This document shows, one piece after another, positions 16,446-23,240 of a stretch of 40,802 nt of DNA. The notes under the pieces were generated by a model that saw nothing but the letters and a program-made list of their open reading frames with translations, was not told the DNA's origin and ran no database searches. The stretch covers positions 1 through 40,802 of IMG/VR virus record IMGVR_UViG_3300031624_000004; one strand, 5' to 3'. A program made the position numbers and the translations under genes. The stretch comes from a virus. Every line of letters starts with the position of its first letter. The stretch's first letter is position 1.

Positions 16446-16491
16446 TAAAAGGTTAGGGGGTAGAGCAGAAGAGACTAAAGGAGACAAGGGA

Positions 16492-16689
16492 ATGAAAACA
16501 GCTAAAATAGGACTTACTACCGCACCTAATGATGACTTTTATTTTAAGGTTGAGATAGACGATTTACAAGCAATCGGCATGACCATAAACGAATGTGTCC
16601 ATAAAATCATAGGGCATAAACCTTCTGAACCTGAAATGAAGGAGATAGTCAATTTAGCGGTAGACATATATTCTAAGTCTAAGGACTAG
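16492..16689 (+). CDS. uncharacterised early protein (65 aa)
   Basis: I choose ATG 16492 because AAAGGAGACAAGGGA lies directly before it. A longer frame from 16390 would overlap the preceding gene and the repeat. The 65-residue product is mixed alpha and beta (FYFKVEIDDLQAIG, then NECVHKIIGHKPSEPEMKEIVNLAVDIYSKS). No known domain. Part of the plus-strand early cluster. Confidence 0.6.
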   Translation: MKTAKIGLTTAPNDDFYFKVEIDDLQAIGMTINECVHKIIGHKPSEPEMKEIVNLAVDIYSKSKD

Positions 16690-16705
16690 AAAAGGAGGGA
16701 ATGAA

Positions 16706-17119
16706 ATGGATATATATAGCCACACCTTACGCGCCGAATATAAGCCTAATTGCTATGTTCTAATATCCTTTGAACGTGATGAAACAGCCTTTAAGGAGGG
16801 CGATATTAGAGCAAAACCTATAATATCATTCCTCTATGATGCTGGTGACATAGCCGCTGAATGGTGTCCACCTTACGGCCCTTTTCAGATATGGCGGCGT
16901 GGCAAAGAAGGGGTGAAATATCTAAAGCCTACCTTAGCCCCAGGTGCCAAGCCAGAACACATTGATGCACAACCACACTATGCTTATCCCTTAATAATAC
17001 CTGCACTTGCAGAATGGTCACAGCCTTCAGTTGAAAGGCATCAACTAGCCGTTTATGCCATTGATGGGCATTATGATTATATTTTCAACGTTCTAAAAGA
17101 TTGGGCTGTGTCCCGATAG
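16706..17119 (+). CDS. uncharacterised early protein (137 aa)
   Basis: A 137-residue protein rich in aromatic residues and prolines (AEWCPPYGPFQIWRRG, HYAYPLIIPALAEW). It has the look of a compact globular protein and no signal peptide. AAGGAGGGAATGAA is placed before ATG 16706. An ATG at 16701 is out of frame. Largest gene of the plus-strand cluster. No family recognised. Confidence 0.6.
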   Translation: MDIYSHTLRAEYKPNCYVLISFERDETAFKEGDIRAKPIISFLYDAGDIAAEWCPPYGPFQIWRRGKEGVKYLKPTLAPGAKPEHIDAQPHYAYPLIIPALAEWSQPSVERHQLAVYAIDGHYDYIFNVLKDWAVSR

Positions 17120-17150
17120 CCTAGCCCGTCAGGGTGAAAGGAGTCTTAAC

Positions 17151-17243
17151 ATGAACGCCGAACGTGAGGAAATGGAGCAACGAGACCAGGATAACTACGA
17201 GGAGGCAAAGCTCCTAGAGTTAGATACCGAGATTGTAGAATGA
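17151..17243 (+). CDS. very small acidic protein (30 aa)
   Basis: A 30-residue acidic helix (EREEMEQRDQDNYEEAKLLELD). The site AAAGGAGTCTTAAC supports it, and its stop overlaps the next start (ATGA). That overlap and the compact packing argue for a real, coupled gene. Function unknown. Confidence 0.5.
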   Translation: MNAEREEMEQRDQDNYEEAKLLELDTEIVE

Positions 17244-17413
17244 CCAAGATAGATTTAGAACAACTCCGCACGGAAATCCGCGGCATGAAAAGGCATCATG
17301 CCCTATACCGTCTCCTGAGAGACGAGCTTTCTAAACTTGGCTTCTGGAGAGTGAGGCCCAGGGGAGACCCCGCTAAGGGATATAAGGTATCTAAAGGAGG
17401 AAAGGGGAAATAA
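17240..17413 (+). CDS. small basic protein (57 aa)
   Basis: A 57-residue, strongly basic product: MKRHHALYRLLRDELSKLG then WRVRPRGDPAKGYKVSKGG. It overlaps the previous gene by ATGA and the following by TAATG, so the three are translationally coupled. The basic, Gly/Arg tail suggests nucleic acid contact. No family match. Confidence 0.55.
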   Translation: MTKIDLEQLRTEIRGMKRHHALYRLLRDELSKLGFWRVRPRGDPAKGYKVSKGGKGK

Positions 17414-17712
17414 TGGAATATACAAAGGGTGAATGGAAGTATACAAGACCACAAATAGGGACATCAGGCAAGATAATCTGCACTATGGTAGAACCTCATT
17501 ATATGCCCGATTGTGGCGACAACACTTGCTATAATGGGCAAGTTGAAGTTATGAATACTGATGCCCACCTGATAGCCGCCGCACCTGATATGTACGAGGC
17601 ACTAAAGGCAATTCAAAACAACAATATGCTACGCCTTGCCAGGAATTTTACAGAATGCGGGGTATTGCAAATGATTAGCGATGCCTTATCAAAGGCGGAG
17701 AGTAAAAAATGA
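17413..17712 (+). CDS. phage protein with conserved AHLIAAAPDMYEALK motif (99 aa)
   Basis: A 99-residue protein with two parts. An N-terminal beta region starts TKGEWKYTRPQ, and the C-terminal helix carries DAHLIAAAPDMYEALKAIQ, a hallmark found in a great many early phage proteins of unknown function. GGAGGAAAGGGGAAATA precedes the ATG. Cysteines at CGDNTC may form a pair. It closes the plus-strand cluster, apart from a possible 18-residue frame. Confidence 0.75.
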   Translation: MEYTKGEWKYTRPQIGTSGKIICTMVEPHYMPDCGDNTCYNGQVEVMNTDAHLIAAAPDMYEALKAIQNNNMLRLARNFTECGVLQMISDALSKAESKK

Positions 17713-17765
17713 AACACAACAAGTGGCTCATAAAAGAAAACCCCACGAAATACCCTGATTTATAA
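17709..17765 (+). CDS. possible 18-residue peptide at the convergent end
   Basis: An 18-codon frame begins in an ATGA overlap with the preceding stop and ends six bases inside the convergent minus-strand gene. The overlap is the only support. It may be chance. Confidence 0.25.
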   Translation: MKHNKWLIKENPTKYPDL

Positions 17766-17915
17766 ACCTAGTTTCCCGGATTGAACCTCATTTTCCGGCG
17801 GTATAATTGCCTCACCCGTCCCCTTGCACATCGGACATGACTTCCCGTCCTTTACCCTCTCCCCCTCGCAGTACGGGCAAGTGAGGGGCGGGCGGGGTTT
17901 ATTTCCCTTCTCCAT
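17760..17915 (-). CDS. DnaJ-type zinc-finger protein (51 aa)
   Basis: A 51-residue product with CPYCEGERVKDGKSCPMCKG. The two CxxCxG knuckles are spaced like a single DnaJ cysteine-rich module. I choose ATG 17915, with CAGGAGTGCTTCT just upstream, over longer frames. The start overlaps the end of the 89-residue gene. Such modules can bind unfolded protein or nucleic acid. Here the isolated domain may act as an adaptor. Confidence 0.6.
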   Translation of the reverse strand: MEKGNKPRPPLTCPYCEGERVKDGKSCPMCKGTGEAIIPPENEVQSGKLGL

Positions 17916-18168
17916 AGAAGCACTCCTGACAAAGTGGTGTACTGTGATACACCGGGCAGGGAAAGGATAGCTTGCCCCCGCACTGCCCACAGACTAGAAT
18001 ACCCGGCGGTATTTCCCTCTGTTCGGGCCCCTTCCTCCGGTGAACCCTCACGACCTTCCCTTTTAGCTTCCACCTCCTGCCGTAGAAATCATCCCTGCTC
18101 CACCACTCAATCCGGTCATCTTTTCCATCACTCTCTCTATTCTCTATAATCAATCCAACCCCCACCAT
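17899..18168 (-). CDS. zinc-ribbon protein (89 aa)
   Basis: An 89-residue protein. The basic first half (WSRDDFYGRRWKLKGKVVRVHRRKG) is followed by CGQCGGKLSFPC and CQEC near the end, a zinc-ribbon arrangement. Start chosen at ATG 18168, although its ribosome site is weak and it overlaps the 39-residue membrane peptide gene by 19 bases. Likely nucleic acid binding. Part of the block after the leader and terminator at 18281-18453. Confidence 0.5.
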   Translation of the reverse strand: MVGVGLIIENRESDGKDDRIEWWSRDDFYGRRWKLKGKVVRVHRRKGPEQREIPPGILVCGQCGGKLSFPCPVYHSTPLCQECFYGEGK

Positions 18169-18269
18169 TTATCGGGATGTTTTCGCTGAAAACTCTCTAT
18201 CCAAAGACACCACGATATAAAGCCGAGCGTCAGTCCGGCGATGATAATGAATACGATGTAGTCCTGCAT
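18150..18269 (-). CDS. single-span membrane peptide (39 aa)
   Basis: ATG 18269 has the site CGGAGCATC. The 39-residue product is mostly one hydrophobic span (YIVFIIIAGLTLGFISWCLW, residues 4-23) followed by a charged tail (RKHPDKWWGLD). It starts directly after an intrinsic terminator in a promoter-driven leader, so expression likely depends on readthrough. Small membrane peptides of this shape include type I toxins, pinholins and exclusion proteins. No family match lets me choose. Confidence 0.55.
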   Translation of the reverse strand: MQDYIVFIIIAGLTLGFISWCLWIESFQRKHPDKWWGLD

Positions 18270-18280
18270 GATGCTCCGAA

Positions 18281-18308
18281 AGAAAAACCCCCGGCTTCCC
18301 AGGGGTTA
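18281..18308 (-). terminator. intrinsic terminator directly before the membrane peptide gene
   Basis: On the minus strand ACCCCTGG-GAAG-CCGGGGGT (8 bp with one G-U pair) is followed by TTTTC. It lies about 110 nt after a consensus promoter and 18 bases before the ATG at 18269, a layout seen in attenuators and riboswitches. Confidence 0.75.
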
Positions 18309-18418
18309 AGGTTTATCTCCGAGACAGGCTACCTTCATGCGGTCAAGTCTGCCCCGGCTATCTTACGCCGCCCACTGTGCGTCCACTTGGCGGCCCTGCA
18401 CAGGCATATCTCTATCCT
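18287..18418 (-). ncRNA. candidate structured leader RNA or short RNA
   Basis: The transcript from the promoter at 18425-18453 to the terminator at 18287 would be about 130 nt. It contains two interleaved perfect helices: CTGTGC (18398-18403) with GCACAG (18375-18380), and GCCGCC (18389-18394) with GGCGGC (18367-18372). These either form a pseudoknot or exclude each other. A 14-codon frame starts near 18409 and spans them. This and the adjoining bases make up the gap 18270-18573, which holds no other gene. Confidence 0.5.
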
Positions 18419-18424
18419 TCTTTG

Positions 18425-18453
18425 ATATTAGTTTACTTTAGCCTCGTTGTCAA
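18425..18453 (-). promoter_or_regulatory. sigma70-type promoter of the leader and membrane peptide
   Basis: Minus strand TTGACA (18448-18453), exactly 17 bases, TAATAT (18425-18430). The match is as good as the plus-strand promoter at 15889 and has the same -10 sequence. Confidence 0.82.
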
Positions 18454-18573
18454 GTATTTTTCTACCAAAAACATCATATTTGCGGATTCACTCGTTATTT
18501 TCCGGCCGGCTCGGTGAACCCCCGGCCATAACTCAGGTTGCCAGTACGGATTTTGTTCCGTATTCACTGCACA

Positions 18574-19095
18574 TCACCTCCTCTCTAGAACCTTATCCTG
18601 GTCGCGCTTCCACTGGCTGTAGGTCTGCCGGCGGCGCTTGACCCCGCTGATGTAGTTCAGGGCCCGTCGTGCAGGGCGGCTCAGGTATTCGTAAGAATCG
18701 CCACCCCATATTCCAGATAGTTTAAGAGCTTGAGGCACCTCGTCGACCAGAGCCTCACCGGCCTCCCGTGTCGTCCGCAACCTATCCCGTATCTCGGCGG
18801 CGAACATGCGCGGGGACTCAAATGGCGCGTGGCGGCTCTGTGAAGTCTGCACCATGCCGACGTCCTCATAGCTTGACCGCAGCTTCAATACCTCCACCCA
18901 CTCAATCTTTATCTTTTCCTTACCATCTTTACCCTTAATTTTCCTCACTTCAGCTTTGTCCGTCCAGAACTCCTCCGGCATGTCCGGCCAGACGTTCTCG
19001 TCCAGCTCTGCCGCATGAGCGATGCCCCAAATCATCTGGCGGCGGGTGAAGCGGATGACGCGCGGCTCGTACCAGTATTGCTCACCCAAGCTCAT
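18574..19095 (-). CDS. uncharacterised early protein (173 aa)
   Basis: A 173-residue soluble protein, helical and charged (RFTRRQMIWGIAHAAELDENVW, FAAEIRDRLRTTREAGEALV) with a basic C-terminus (GVKRRRQTYSQWKRDQDKVLERR). It overlaps the end of the preceding gene by 14 or more bases. GC content is visibly higher than in the flanking genes, as for 27203-30758. The basic tail could contact nucleic acid. No family recognised. Confidence 0.55.
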   Translation of the reverse strand: MSLGEQYWYEPRVIRFTRRQMIWGIAHAAELDENVWPDMPEEFWTDKAEVRKIKGKDGKEKIKIEWVEVLKLRSSYEDVGMVQTSQSRHAPFESPRMFAAEIRDRLRTTREAGEALVDEVPQALKLSGIWGGDSYEYLSRPARRALNYISGVKRRRQTYSQWKRDQDKVLERR

Positions 19096-19342
19096 GGTAA
19101 CGCTCCCCCTTCGGTGCCCTGGCCACCTCGCGCTCCGCCTCTATCGCCTGCTCCTCGTCGTAATGCTCGGCATCGATTACGCCGGGCCTGTTCTCCAGAG
19201 CCTCCGGCGGGACTCTCCAGTTATGGCCGGGGTGATGCCGCGCCTGATAGTCACCGAGCGCATCCACCAGCTCACCCCACTTTTCCAAGTCGTCATACTG
19301 CTTGAGCAAGCGCAAGAAAGGCACGCCTGTCGGTTCGGTCAT
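19082..19342 (-). CDS. uncharacterised early protein (86 aa)
   Basis: Start at ATG 19342 is preferred because AAAAGGCGAAGCG precedes it. An ATG at 19360 would add six residues but has no ribosome site. The product is charged, with VPFLRLLKQYDDLEKWGELVDALGDYQARHH and a C-terminal acidic helix. It is the first gene after a strong terminator at 19376-19424, so it needs readthrough or an unseen promoter. Function unknown. Confidence 0.5.
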   Translation of the reverse strand: MTEPTGVPFLRLLKQYDDLEKWGELVDALGDYQARHHPGHNWRVPPEALENRPGVIDAEHYDEEQAIEAEREVARAPKGERYHELG

Positions 19343-19375
19343 CGCTTCGCCTTTTCTCATAATTATTTCTCGATA

Positions 19376-19424
19376 AATAAAAACGGCGGACTCTACACCT
19401 TTCCCCTAGTGTAATAAGCCCGCC
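19376..19424 (-). terminator. intrinsic terminator inside the early region
   Basis: Minus strand GGCGGGCT (19417-19424) pairs with AGTCCGCC (19385-19392) with one G-U pair. An inner TACAC/GTGTA stem continues the helix, and GTTTTTATTT follows. This is one of the clearest intrinsic terminators of the genome. It separates the genes from 19477 upward from those below. Confidence 0.8.
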
Positions 19425-19476
19425 TCCGGTTTTCCCTAGTCGGCAGTTGATTATTTAGTTGTTATTCTGATAATCC

Positions 19477-19695
19477 TCATTTCAACAGCCCCGCCTTTCT
19501 CGCTATCTTGTCGAAGAGCACCGTCTCCGTGCCGGTGCCGTCCGGCAGGTACATCTCCGCCCTGACAGGCACGCCGTCCTGGAATTGCAGCTCCCGCAGC
19601 TTGCCGTAGGGGTGTTTCAAGCCCCACTCAATTAGTGCCGCCTGCAGGGGTGTTAGCTGGCAGCTCGCCAGGTGGACGCCGGTCTTATCGGTCAT
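19477..19695 (-). CDS. uncharacterised early protein (72 aa)
   Basis: A 72-residue protein with a helix QLTPLQAALIEWGLKHPYG followed by beta strands (GVPVRAEMYLPDGTGTETVLFD). Its start overlaps the stop of the 178-residue gene (the two share four bases). It is the last gene before the terminator at 19424. No family recognised. Confidence 0.55.
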   Translation of the reverse strand: MTDKTGVHLASCQLTPLQAALIEWGLKHPYGKLRELQFQDGVPVRAEMYLPDGTGTETVLFDKIARKAGLLK

Positions 19696-20228
19696 TTTTT
19701 GTAATCCTCTGGGCAGATATTATCAATCTCATCACAAAGAGAGGCGAGTGTCTGTAGTGCACTTACTGCTCCCCTTCTATTTCCGCCTCCATCCGGTAGA
19801 GCTTCTAAGTATTTACTCCAATGACGAAGCATCTTAGCCATATTATCTAGATTATTTCGCTCAACCAGTACCTCGAAGTAAATATCACCGCTTAACGTAT
19901 CTTCGTTGTATCTTGACTTCGCTCTTTCAATATCATCCCAGAATGCCTTGATAGCATCCTTCTTGAGAAGGTCTAAGGCGTAGGGTAGTCTGTTTCCCAT
20001 TTTAATCTTGTCCTCTTCATTAATTGGTCTACAAACCCTTTTAAGCGCATCGAAAAACTGATTGCGTGACATTCCCGGCTCAATATTTTCAAGTTTCCTT
20101 TCAGGCTTGACCTCAACAGGCTTTGGTTCAATCTGGGTATCATCCTTAATTAATCTGATACCGCAACCATCACACCTCTGGGCAAAGTCATAAAGTTCCT
20201 TTCCGCATTCATGACATTTCTTCATCAA
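19692..20228 (-). CDS. zinc-ribbon protein with helical C-terminal domain (178 aa)
   Basis: Residues 5-22 read CHECGKELYDFAQRCDGC, a zinc ribbon of the type found at the N-terminus of many bacterial regulatory and membrane proteins. A charged linker follows (PKPVEVKPERKLENIEP), then about 120 helical residues (NQFFDALKRVC, AIKAFWDDIERAKSRY, NLDNMAKMLRHWSKYLEALP). GAGGAATGATTG precedes two adjacent ATGs, and I take the first. The helical part has no obvious catalytic residues. Confidence 0.6.
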   Translation of the reverse strand: MMKKCHECGKELYDFAQRCDGCGIRLIKDDTQIEPKPVEVKPERKLENIEPGMSRNQFFDALKRVCRPINEEDKIKMGNRLPYALDLLKKDAIKAFWDDIERAKSRYNEDTLSGDIYFEVLVERNNLDNMAKMLRHWSKYLEALPDGGGNRRGAVSALQTLASLCDEIDNICPEDYKK

Positions 20229-20398
20229 TCATTCCTCTCCCTGCCAACTCGCGCATAGTTTTCAAGAGCCGCCGCCGCCCTTTCGAGACAGCCCACGTAC
20301 TGAAATAGTAACCTCCCGAAGTCTCTAACCTCGCGCCGCATCCTCTCGACCCTGCGCCGGGCCCGCCAGTTTTTAACTTTGAGTATCAGCTTTGTCAC
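20225..20398 (-). CDS. arginine-rich helical protein (57 aa)
   Basis: A GTG-started frame of 57 residues, very basic (NWRARRRVERMRREVRDFGRL) and then a helix (CLERAAAALENYARVG). Its TGA overlaps the ATG of the next gene. The GTG start at 20398 has only a weak purine-rich site, and an internal ATG 19 codons later is possible. Possibly nucleic acid binding. Confidence 0.45.
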   Translation of the reverse strand: MTKLILKVKNWRARRRVERMRREVRDFGRLLFQYVGCLERAAAALENYARVGRERND

Positions 20399-20446
20399 CC
20401 TATAACCCCGTAGCTCCCCATTCTATTGCGTCTCATAGTGGTTCAG

Positions 20447-21085
20447 TTATGGTCTCCGCTTTGCATTATCAGGTGTTTCTTCATCGTTATCCCAAACTAA
20501 GTTCTTGAATCTGGAATACGAACTGAGCCAGGGAGTTGTATAGGTAAAGGTAAAGGTTGCATCGTTGTCCTTCACCTTTTTAAATTCGTACTTTTCGTGC
20601 TCTATCTCTGGGGTAATTTGTTCAACACTTTCATGTGTAAATATTTCTAGAACTTGTTTGTTGTGCTCAATTAAGTTTTGCCCCTCTTTTTTGTACCAGT
20701 TCTTTAGAGAATCTTTAATACTATTCGTCAGGACAATCGGCACATTGTAGAGCATTGAGAGAACTCTAATCTGTTCCTGTGTGGTGGTATCAATCACAAA
20801 CAGTTTCAGGATTTTGCACCACTCCGCCCTTATAATACCGTCTGTGTGTTCTATACACTCCCCGCCGATTTCAACAACTCCCGCCACGTGTCTCCAATCC
20901 TCAAACTTTTTAGAGGCGTTTTCTAGATTATAACAATAAAGGCCATTGTCATTAGAGATTGAGGGTTTCTTATCGGCAAAGTTTGGGTTAATCTCCCAAT
21001 TTACGCTATTACCCGTTCCCTGTAACATTCCACGCCCTGTTAAATCCCACCCCCTAACTGCCACTAATCCATTTACAACATTCAT
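20447..21085 (-). CDS. conserved phage protein with GLYCYN and HTDGIIRAEWC motifs (212 aa)
   Basis: A 212-residue protein. The first 95 residues resemble a family of short phage proteins with GLYCx near the middle, then VAGVVEIGG, then an H-x-D-G-x-I/Y-R-A-E-W segment (residues 79-90). In that family the motifs occur in the same order and function is unknown. The C-terminal part (EQIRVLSMLYNVPIVLTN onward) is specific. Translation is coupled to the 37-residue gene by ATGA. It may act on host or phage RNA or DNA, but I cannot support more. Confidence 0.55.
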   Translation of the reverse strand: MNVVNGLVAVRGWDLTGRGMLQGTGNSVNWEINPNFADKKPSISNDNGLYCYNLENASKKFEDWRHVAGVVEIGGECIEHTDGIIRAEWCKILKLFVIDTTTQEQIRVLSMLYNVPIVLTNSIKDSLKNWYKKEGQNLIEHNKQVLEIFTHESVEQITPEIEHEKYEFKKVKDNDATFTFTYTTPWLSSYSRFKNLVWDNDEETPDNAKRRP

Positions 21086-21195
21086 CTTTTTACCTCCACT
21101 TTGACCGGCTCTGGTTGTTTTTCGGGTAGCTTAATCGGAATCCTTGTAGGTATCGGTATGTTAATTATCCGCCTGATTGGTGCTTTTGTGCTCAT
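21082..21195 (-). CDS. short proline and isoleucine-rich basic peptide (37 aa)
   Basis: A 37-residue product with an unusual (R/N)IIN-IPIPTRIPIKLPEK pattern and no acidic stretch. GGAGGGGGAAT sits directly before ATG 21195, and it overlaps the genes on both sides, the downstream one by ATGA. The pattern resembles an extended, proline-rich binding peptide. Function unknown. Confidence 0.55.
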   Translation of the reverse strand: MSTKAPIRRIINIPIPTRIPIKLPEKQPEPVKVEVKR

Positions 21196-21553
21196 ATTCC
21201 CCCTCCATAGTCTTTAAGATATTCCTTAATTCAGCCTCAATAGCGTGACGGTCAGGCTTTACTATCATCTCCGCACGTATTGATAACCTCTCAAACCGCT
21301 CACTACCTAGTCGCTTCTTAAACCACTCGGTATGAACGTAAGGGTTTTCTCCCAGGTACGAATGACAACTGAAGCATAATCCAGCAGCGTTTTCTATATC
21401 ATACCTGACAGACTTGCGCCGCCGTCCAAAGAAATGACTACACTGTAGACCTTTGAAACCTTTGTATTGCCCACAATGCTCACAGTAACCTCCGGCTCTT
21501 AATCTGACTATCTTGGAGAAAAGGACATCAAGTTTATCAAGTTTGATTTTCAT
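21161..21553 (-). CDS. NinG-like HNH recombination endonuclease (130 aa)
   Basis: A 130-residue protein. CEHCGQYKGFKGLQCSHFF (residues 24-42) and LCFSCHSYLG (about 59-68) form the paired zinc sites and the HNH core seen in NinG/Rap-type proteins. Those assist recombination and resolve branched DNA in lambda-like phages. R44-R46 and the conserved Asn in IENAAGLC fit the family. Lambda NinG is longer, so this is a compact form. The start overlaps the 75-residue gene. It lies near the initiator-like gene, in the replication and recombination block. Confidence 0.72.
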   Translation of the reverse strand: MKIKLDKLDVLFSKIVRLRAGGYCEHCGQYKGFKGLQCSHFFGRRRKSVRYDIENAAGLCFSCHSYLGENPYVHTEWFKKRLGSERFERLSIRAEMIVKPDRHAIEAELRNILKTMEGEYEHKSTNQADN

Positions 21554-21777
21554 TCCGGTAACTCTCCGGCTAGGAGCTTATCAATAAATACTTGCGGTAC
21601 GACATTAAAAGAAGCATCCCTTAATAACTCCCCTATCTTCTTACGGTTAAGCTCTGCCTCTTTGTCGGCTACGGCTCTATACCTCAATAAGTCATAAGGA
21701 ATATGGTTTAAGGCATCTTGCACAGTTCTTTTTATATTGAGTGCTTTTATCTGTTCGTCAGTTATCAACCTTTTCAT
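21550..21777 (-). CDS. uncharacterised helical protein (75 aa)
   Basis: Start ATG 21777 has CAGGAGATGCCGAA upstream. A longer frame from 21807 runs into the preceding gene. The product is helical throughout (TDEQIKALNIKRTVQDALN, KEAELNRKKIGELLRD) and ends LLAGELPE. It overlaps the NinG-like gene by four bases, so it may act with it, for example as a partner in recombination. No family recognised. Confidence 0.55.
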   Translation of the reverse strand: MKRLITDEQIKALNIKRTVQDALNHIPYDLLRYRAVADKEAELNRKKIGELLRDASFNVVPQVFIDKLLAGELPE

Positions 21778-22646
21778 TTCGGCATCTCCTGTCGGATATG
21801 GTAACATCCCCGGTCTACGGCAAAAGCGAATTTATATTCGACCGGCCACTTGAGAAGCGGCTTGAGGTTATCTTTAAGGAAGACGGGGATGCCGGTGGCA
21901 TCGGCGGCGGCGATGATTTCCTGCACCCACTCGATGCGGGGCTGGGCCGTCCACTTCTTGCCGAAGGGCATGAGCGTCAAGGCCGGGTATCGGGCTACCA
22001 GTGCCTCCATGTCCGCCTTGGTGCCGGTGCAGGCGCCGATGATGAGCCAATGAATTTCCTCAAACCACAAAGCCCAAGGTGGATGATGATATTCGCACCA
22101 ACTTAATAAAGGCTCAAGGGACATAAATTTTACTTTAGCTTCTATGTCTCTTAACCAGCCGAGTCCAGCCGCAGACATATGTTCATTCGTCGCCGTCACA
22201 CCGGGCCAGCAGTTATCGGGGAAGGGGCTGAACTTCGGCAGGTTCTGGGGCTGCTTGGTTAGCAGGTAGAAGCGGTCGTCGGGGTGGCGCTGGCACTCGT
22301 CGAGGACGGCCCGCGTCCATTCCTCTGGTATGCCGATGCCGAATAAATCGGACATATCACAGGGGAAAATCCCGCGCGGGGTCTTGCTCCGGGGGATATG
22401 GAGGCGGTTAGGCCAGAGGCGGGGGTAGAAGGGGTTATATTCTGCGTTCGTGGACATATATTCACATGGGCCACCTTCGAGATATAGATTCTTGACCCGC
22501 CCGTTGGCGAGCTTGTGGGCGTAGCAGGGGAAGCCGCCGCCGCGGCAGAGGCCGTCGTCGTGGTTGCGGCAGCCGGTGATGGGGTTCGTGGTGTAGCCCT
22601 GCGTGCCGTTGGGGTTCTTGACCCAGGGTATCGTTGTGTGGTTCAT
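21774..22646 (-). CDS. DUF5131 (Gp37/Gp68 family) protein (290 aa)
   Basis: Start at ATG 22646 with the GGAGGGCAAGG site, not the longer frame from 22745. Residues 1-60 carry TIPWVKNPNGTQGYTTNPITGC, the cysteines C25 and C33 (GLCRGG) and PCYAHKLANG. Then come FPCDMSDLFG and YLLTKQPQNLPKF, PGVTATNE and KFMSLEPLL. These match the phage Gp37/Gp68 family, a TIM barrel distantly related to radical-SAM and photolyase-like lyases. The function of the family is not established; DNA or nucleotide modification has been suggested. Higher GC than neighbours hints at transfer. Confidence 0.78.
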   Translation of the reverse strand: MNHTTIPWVKNPNGTQGYTTNPITGCRNHDDGLCRGGGFPCYAHKLANGRVKNLYLEGGPCEYMSTNAEYNPFYPRLWPNRLHIPRSKTPRGIFPCDMSDLFGIGIPEEWTRAVLDECQRHPDDRFYLLTKQPQNLPKFSPFPDNCWPGVTATNEHMSAAGLGWLRDIEAKVKFMSLEPLLSWCEYHHPPWALWFEEIHWLIIGACTGTKADMEALVARYPALTLMPFGKKWTAQPRIEWVQEIIAAADATGIPVFLKDNLKPLLKWPVEYKFAFAVDRGCYHIRQEMPK

Positions 22647-22759
22647 CCTTGCCCTCCTAAAAATACCTTGATTGTGGCAAGAATAAAGTAGGCTATTACC
22701 AGGCCGGTAGCAATGCCCCCCAGATAAGTAATTAGGTATTTCCATCTATCGCTAATCAT
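22643..22759 (-). CDS. single-span membrane peptide (38 aa)
   Basis: A 38-residue protein, MISDRWKYL then a hydrophobic helix (GIATGLVIAYFILATIKVF). GGGAGGGAATAGGG precedes the ATG and the stop overlaps the DUF5131 start. An upstream in-frame ATG near 22807 would give 54 residues with a poorer site. Small membrane proteins in early operons may block superinfection or host functions. Confidence 0.6.
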   Translation of the reverse strand: MISDRWKYLITYLGGIATGLVIAYFILATIKVFLGGQG

Positions 22760-22866
22760 CCCTATTCCCTCCCTATAATTATCATGGCCGTCCGCCCCTC
22801 TCAACATCCTTACTTGAATCTATATTAAAAAGAGCGTCCAATTTGCTACTATCTCCACGTTGTTAT

Positions 22867-23100
22867 TCATGGTCGGCCTCCCTTTGCCTTGTTAATTAAT
22901 GCGGTCAATTCCCTCGAACACGTAAGACATAGACCCCCGCCGAGCGATGGCGAAGAACAGAAACCGCACTCACCGCAATCATCGGGCAGGAAAGGACTTC
23001 CACCAACTCTGCCACTATTCTTGTCTGCCCTCTCTAATCTCACTAATCTTGAACGCTCCATTGTAGTAAGCCTTGCCCATTCTTCGGATGTAAGTCTCAT
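22867..23100 (-). CDS. zinc-binding early protein (77 aa)
   Basis: A 77-residue protein. An N-terminal helix (SEEWARLTTMERSRLVRLER) precedes a cysteine-rich part with CGECGFC (42-48) and CLTC (58-61). It probably binds one zinc. The start is coupled to the 47-residue gene by ATGA. The residue pattern T-x-E-E-W-x-R-L is frequent in small phage proteins, without a known function. Confidence 0.6.
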   Translation of the reverse strand: MRLTSEEWARLTTMERSRLVRLERADKNSGRVGGSPFLPDDCGECGFCSSPSLGGGLCLTCSRELTALINKAKGGRP

Positions 23101-23240
23101 TCTCCCACCTCCTCAAACTTCTTAATCTTTTTAGCTTGCCCTTCGGCTGTTAGTGTCTCTTTTGGAGTCTTACCAGAAACCACTATATCTATCTGTTGGT
23201 TAGTGTAATCTCTGATTAATTGCCCTATCTCCTTAATCAT
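23097..23240 (-). CDS. uncharacterised small protein (47 aa)
   Basis: A 47-residue helical product (EIGQLIRDYTNQQIDIVVSGKTPKE, then AKKIKKFEEVGE) with the strong site AAGGAGGGGGAGTA. It overlaps the genes on both sides. No recognisable domain. Confidence 0.6.
   Translation of the reverse strand: MIKEIGQLIRDYTNQQIDIVVSGKTPKETLTAEGQAKKIKKFEEVGE

Noticed and set aside
18309-18418. Partial likeness of the leader to the c-di-GMP-I riboswitch (GGACGCA, GGTAGCC words)
   Set aside because: The conserved CAAACC core and the paired P1-P2 layout are missing. A covariance-model search would decide.
22810-22869. A 16-residue frame starting in an ATGA overlap at 22870
   Set aside because: Too short and without a downstream partner to support it.
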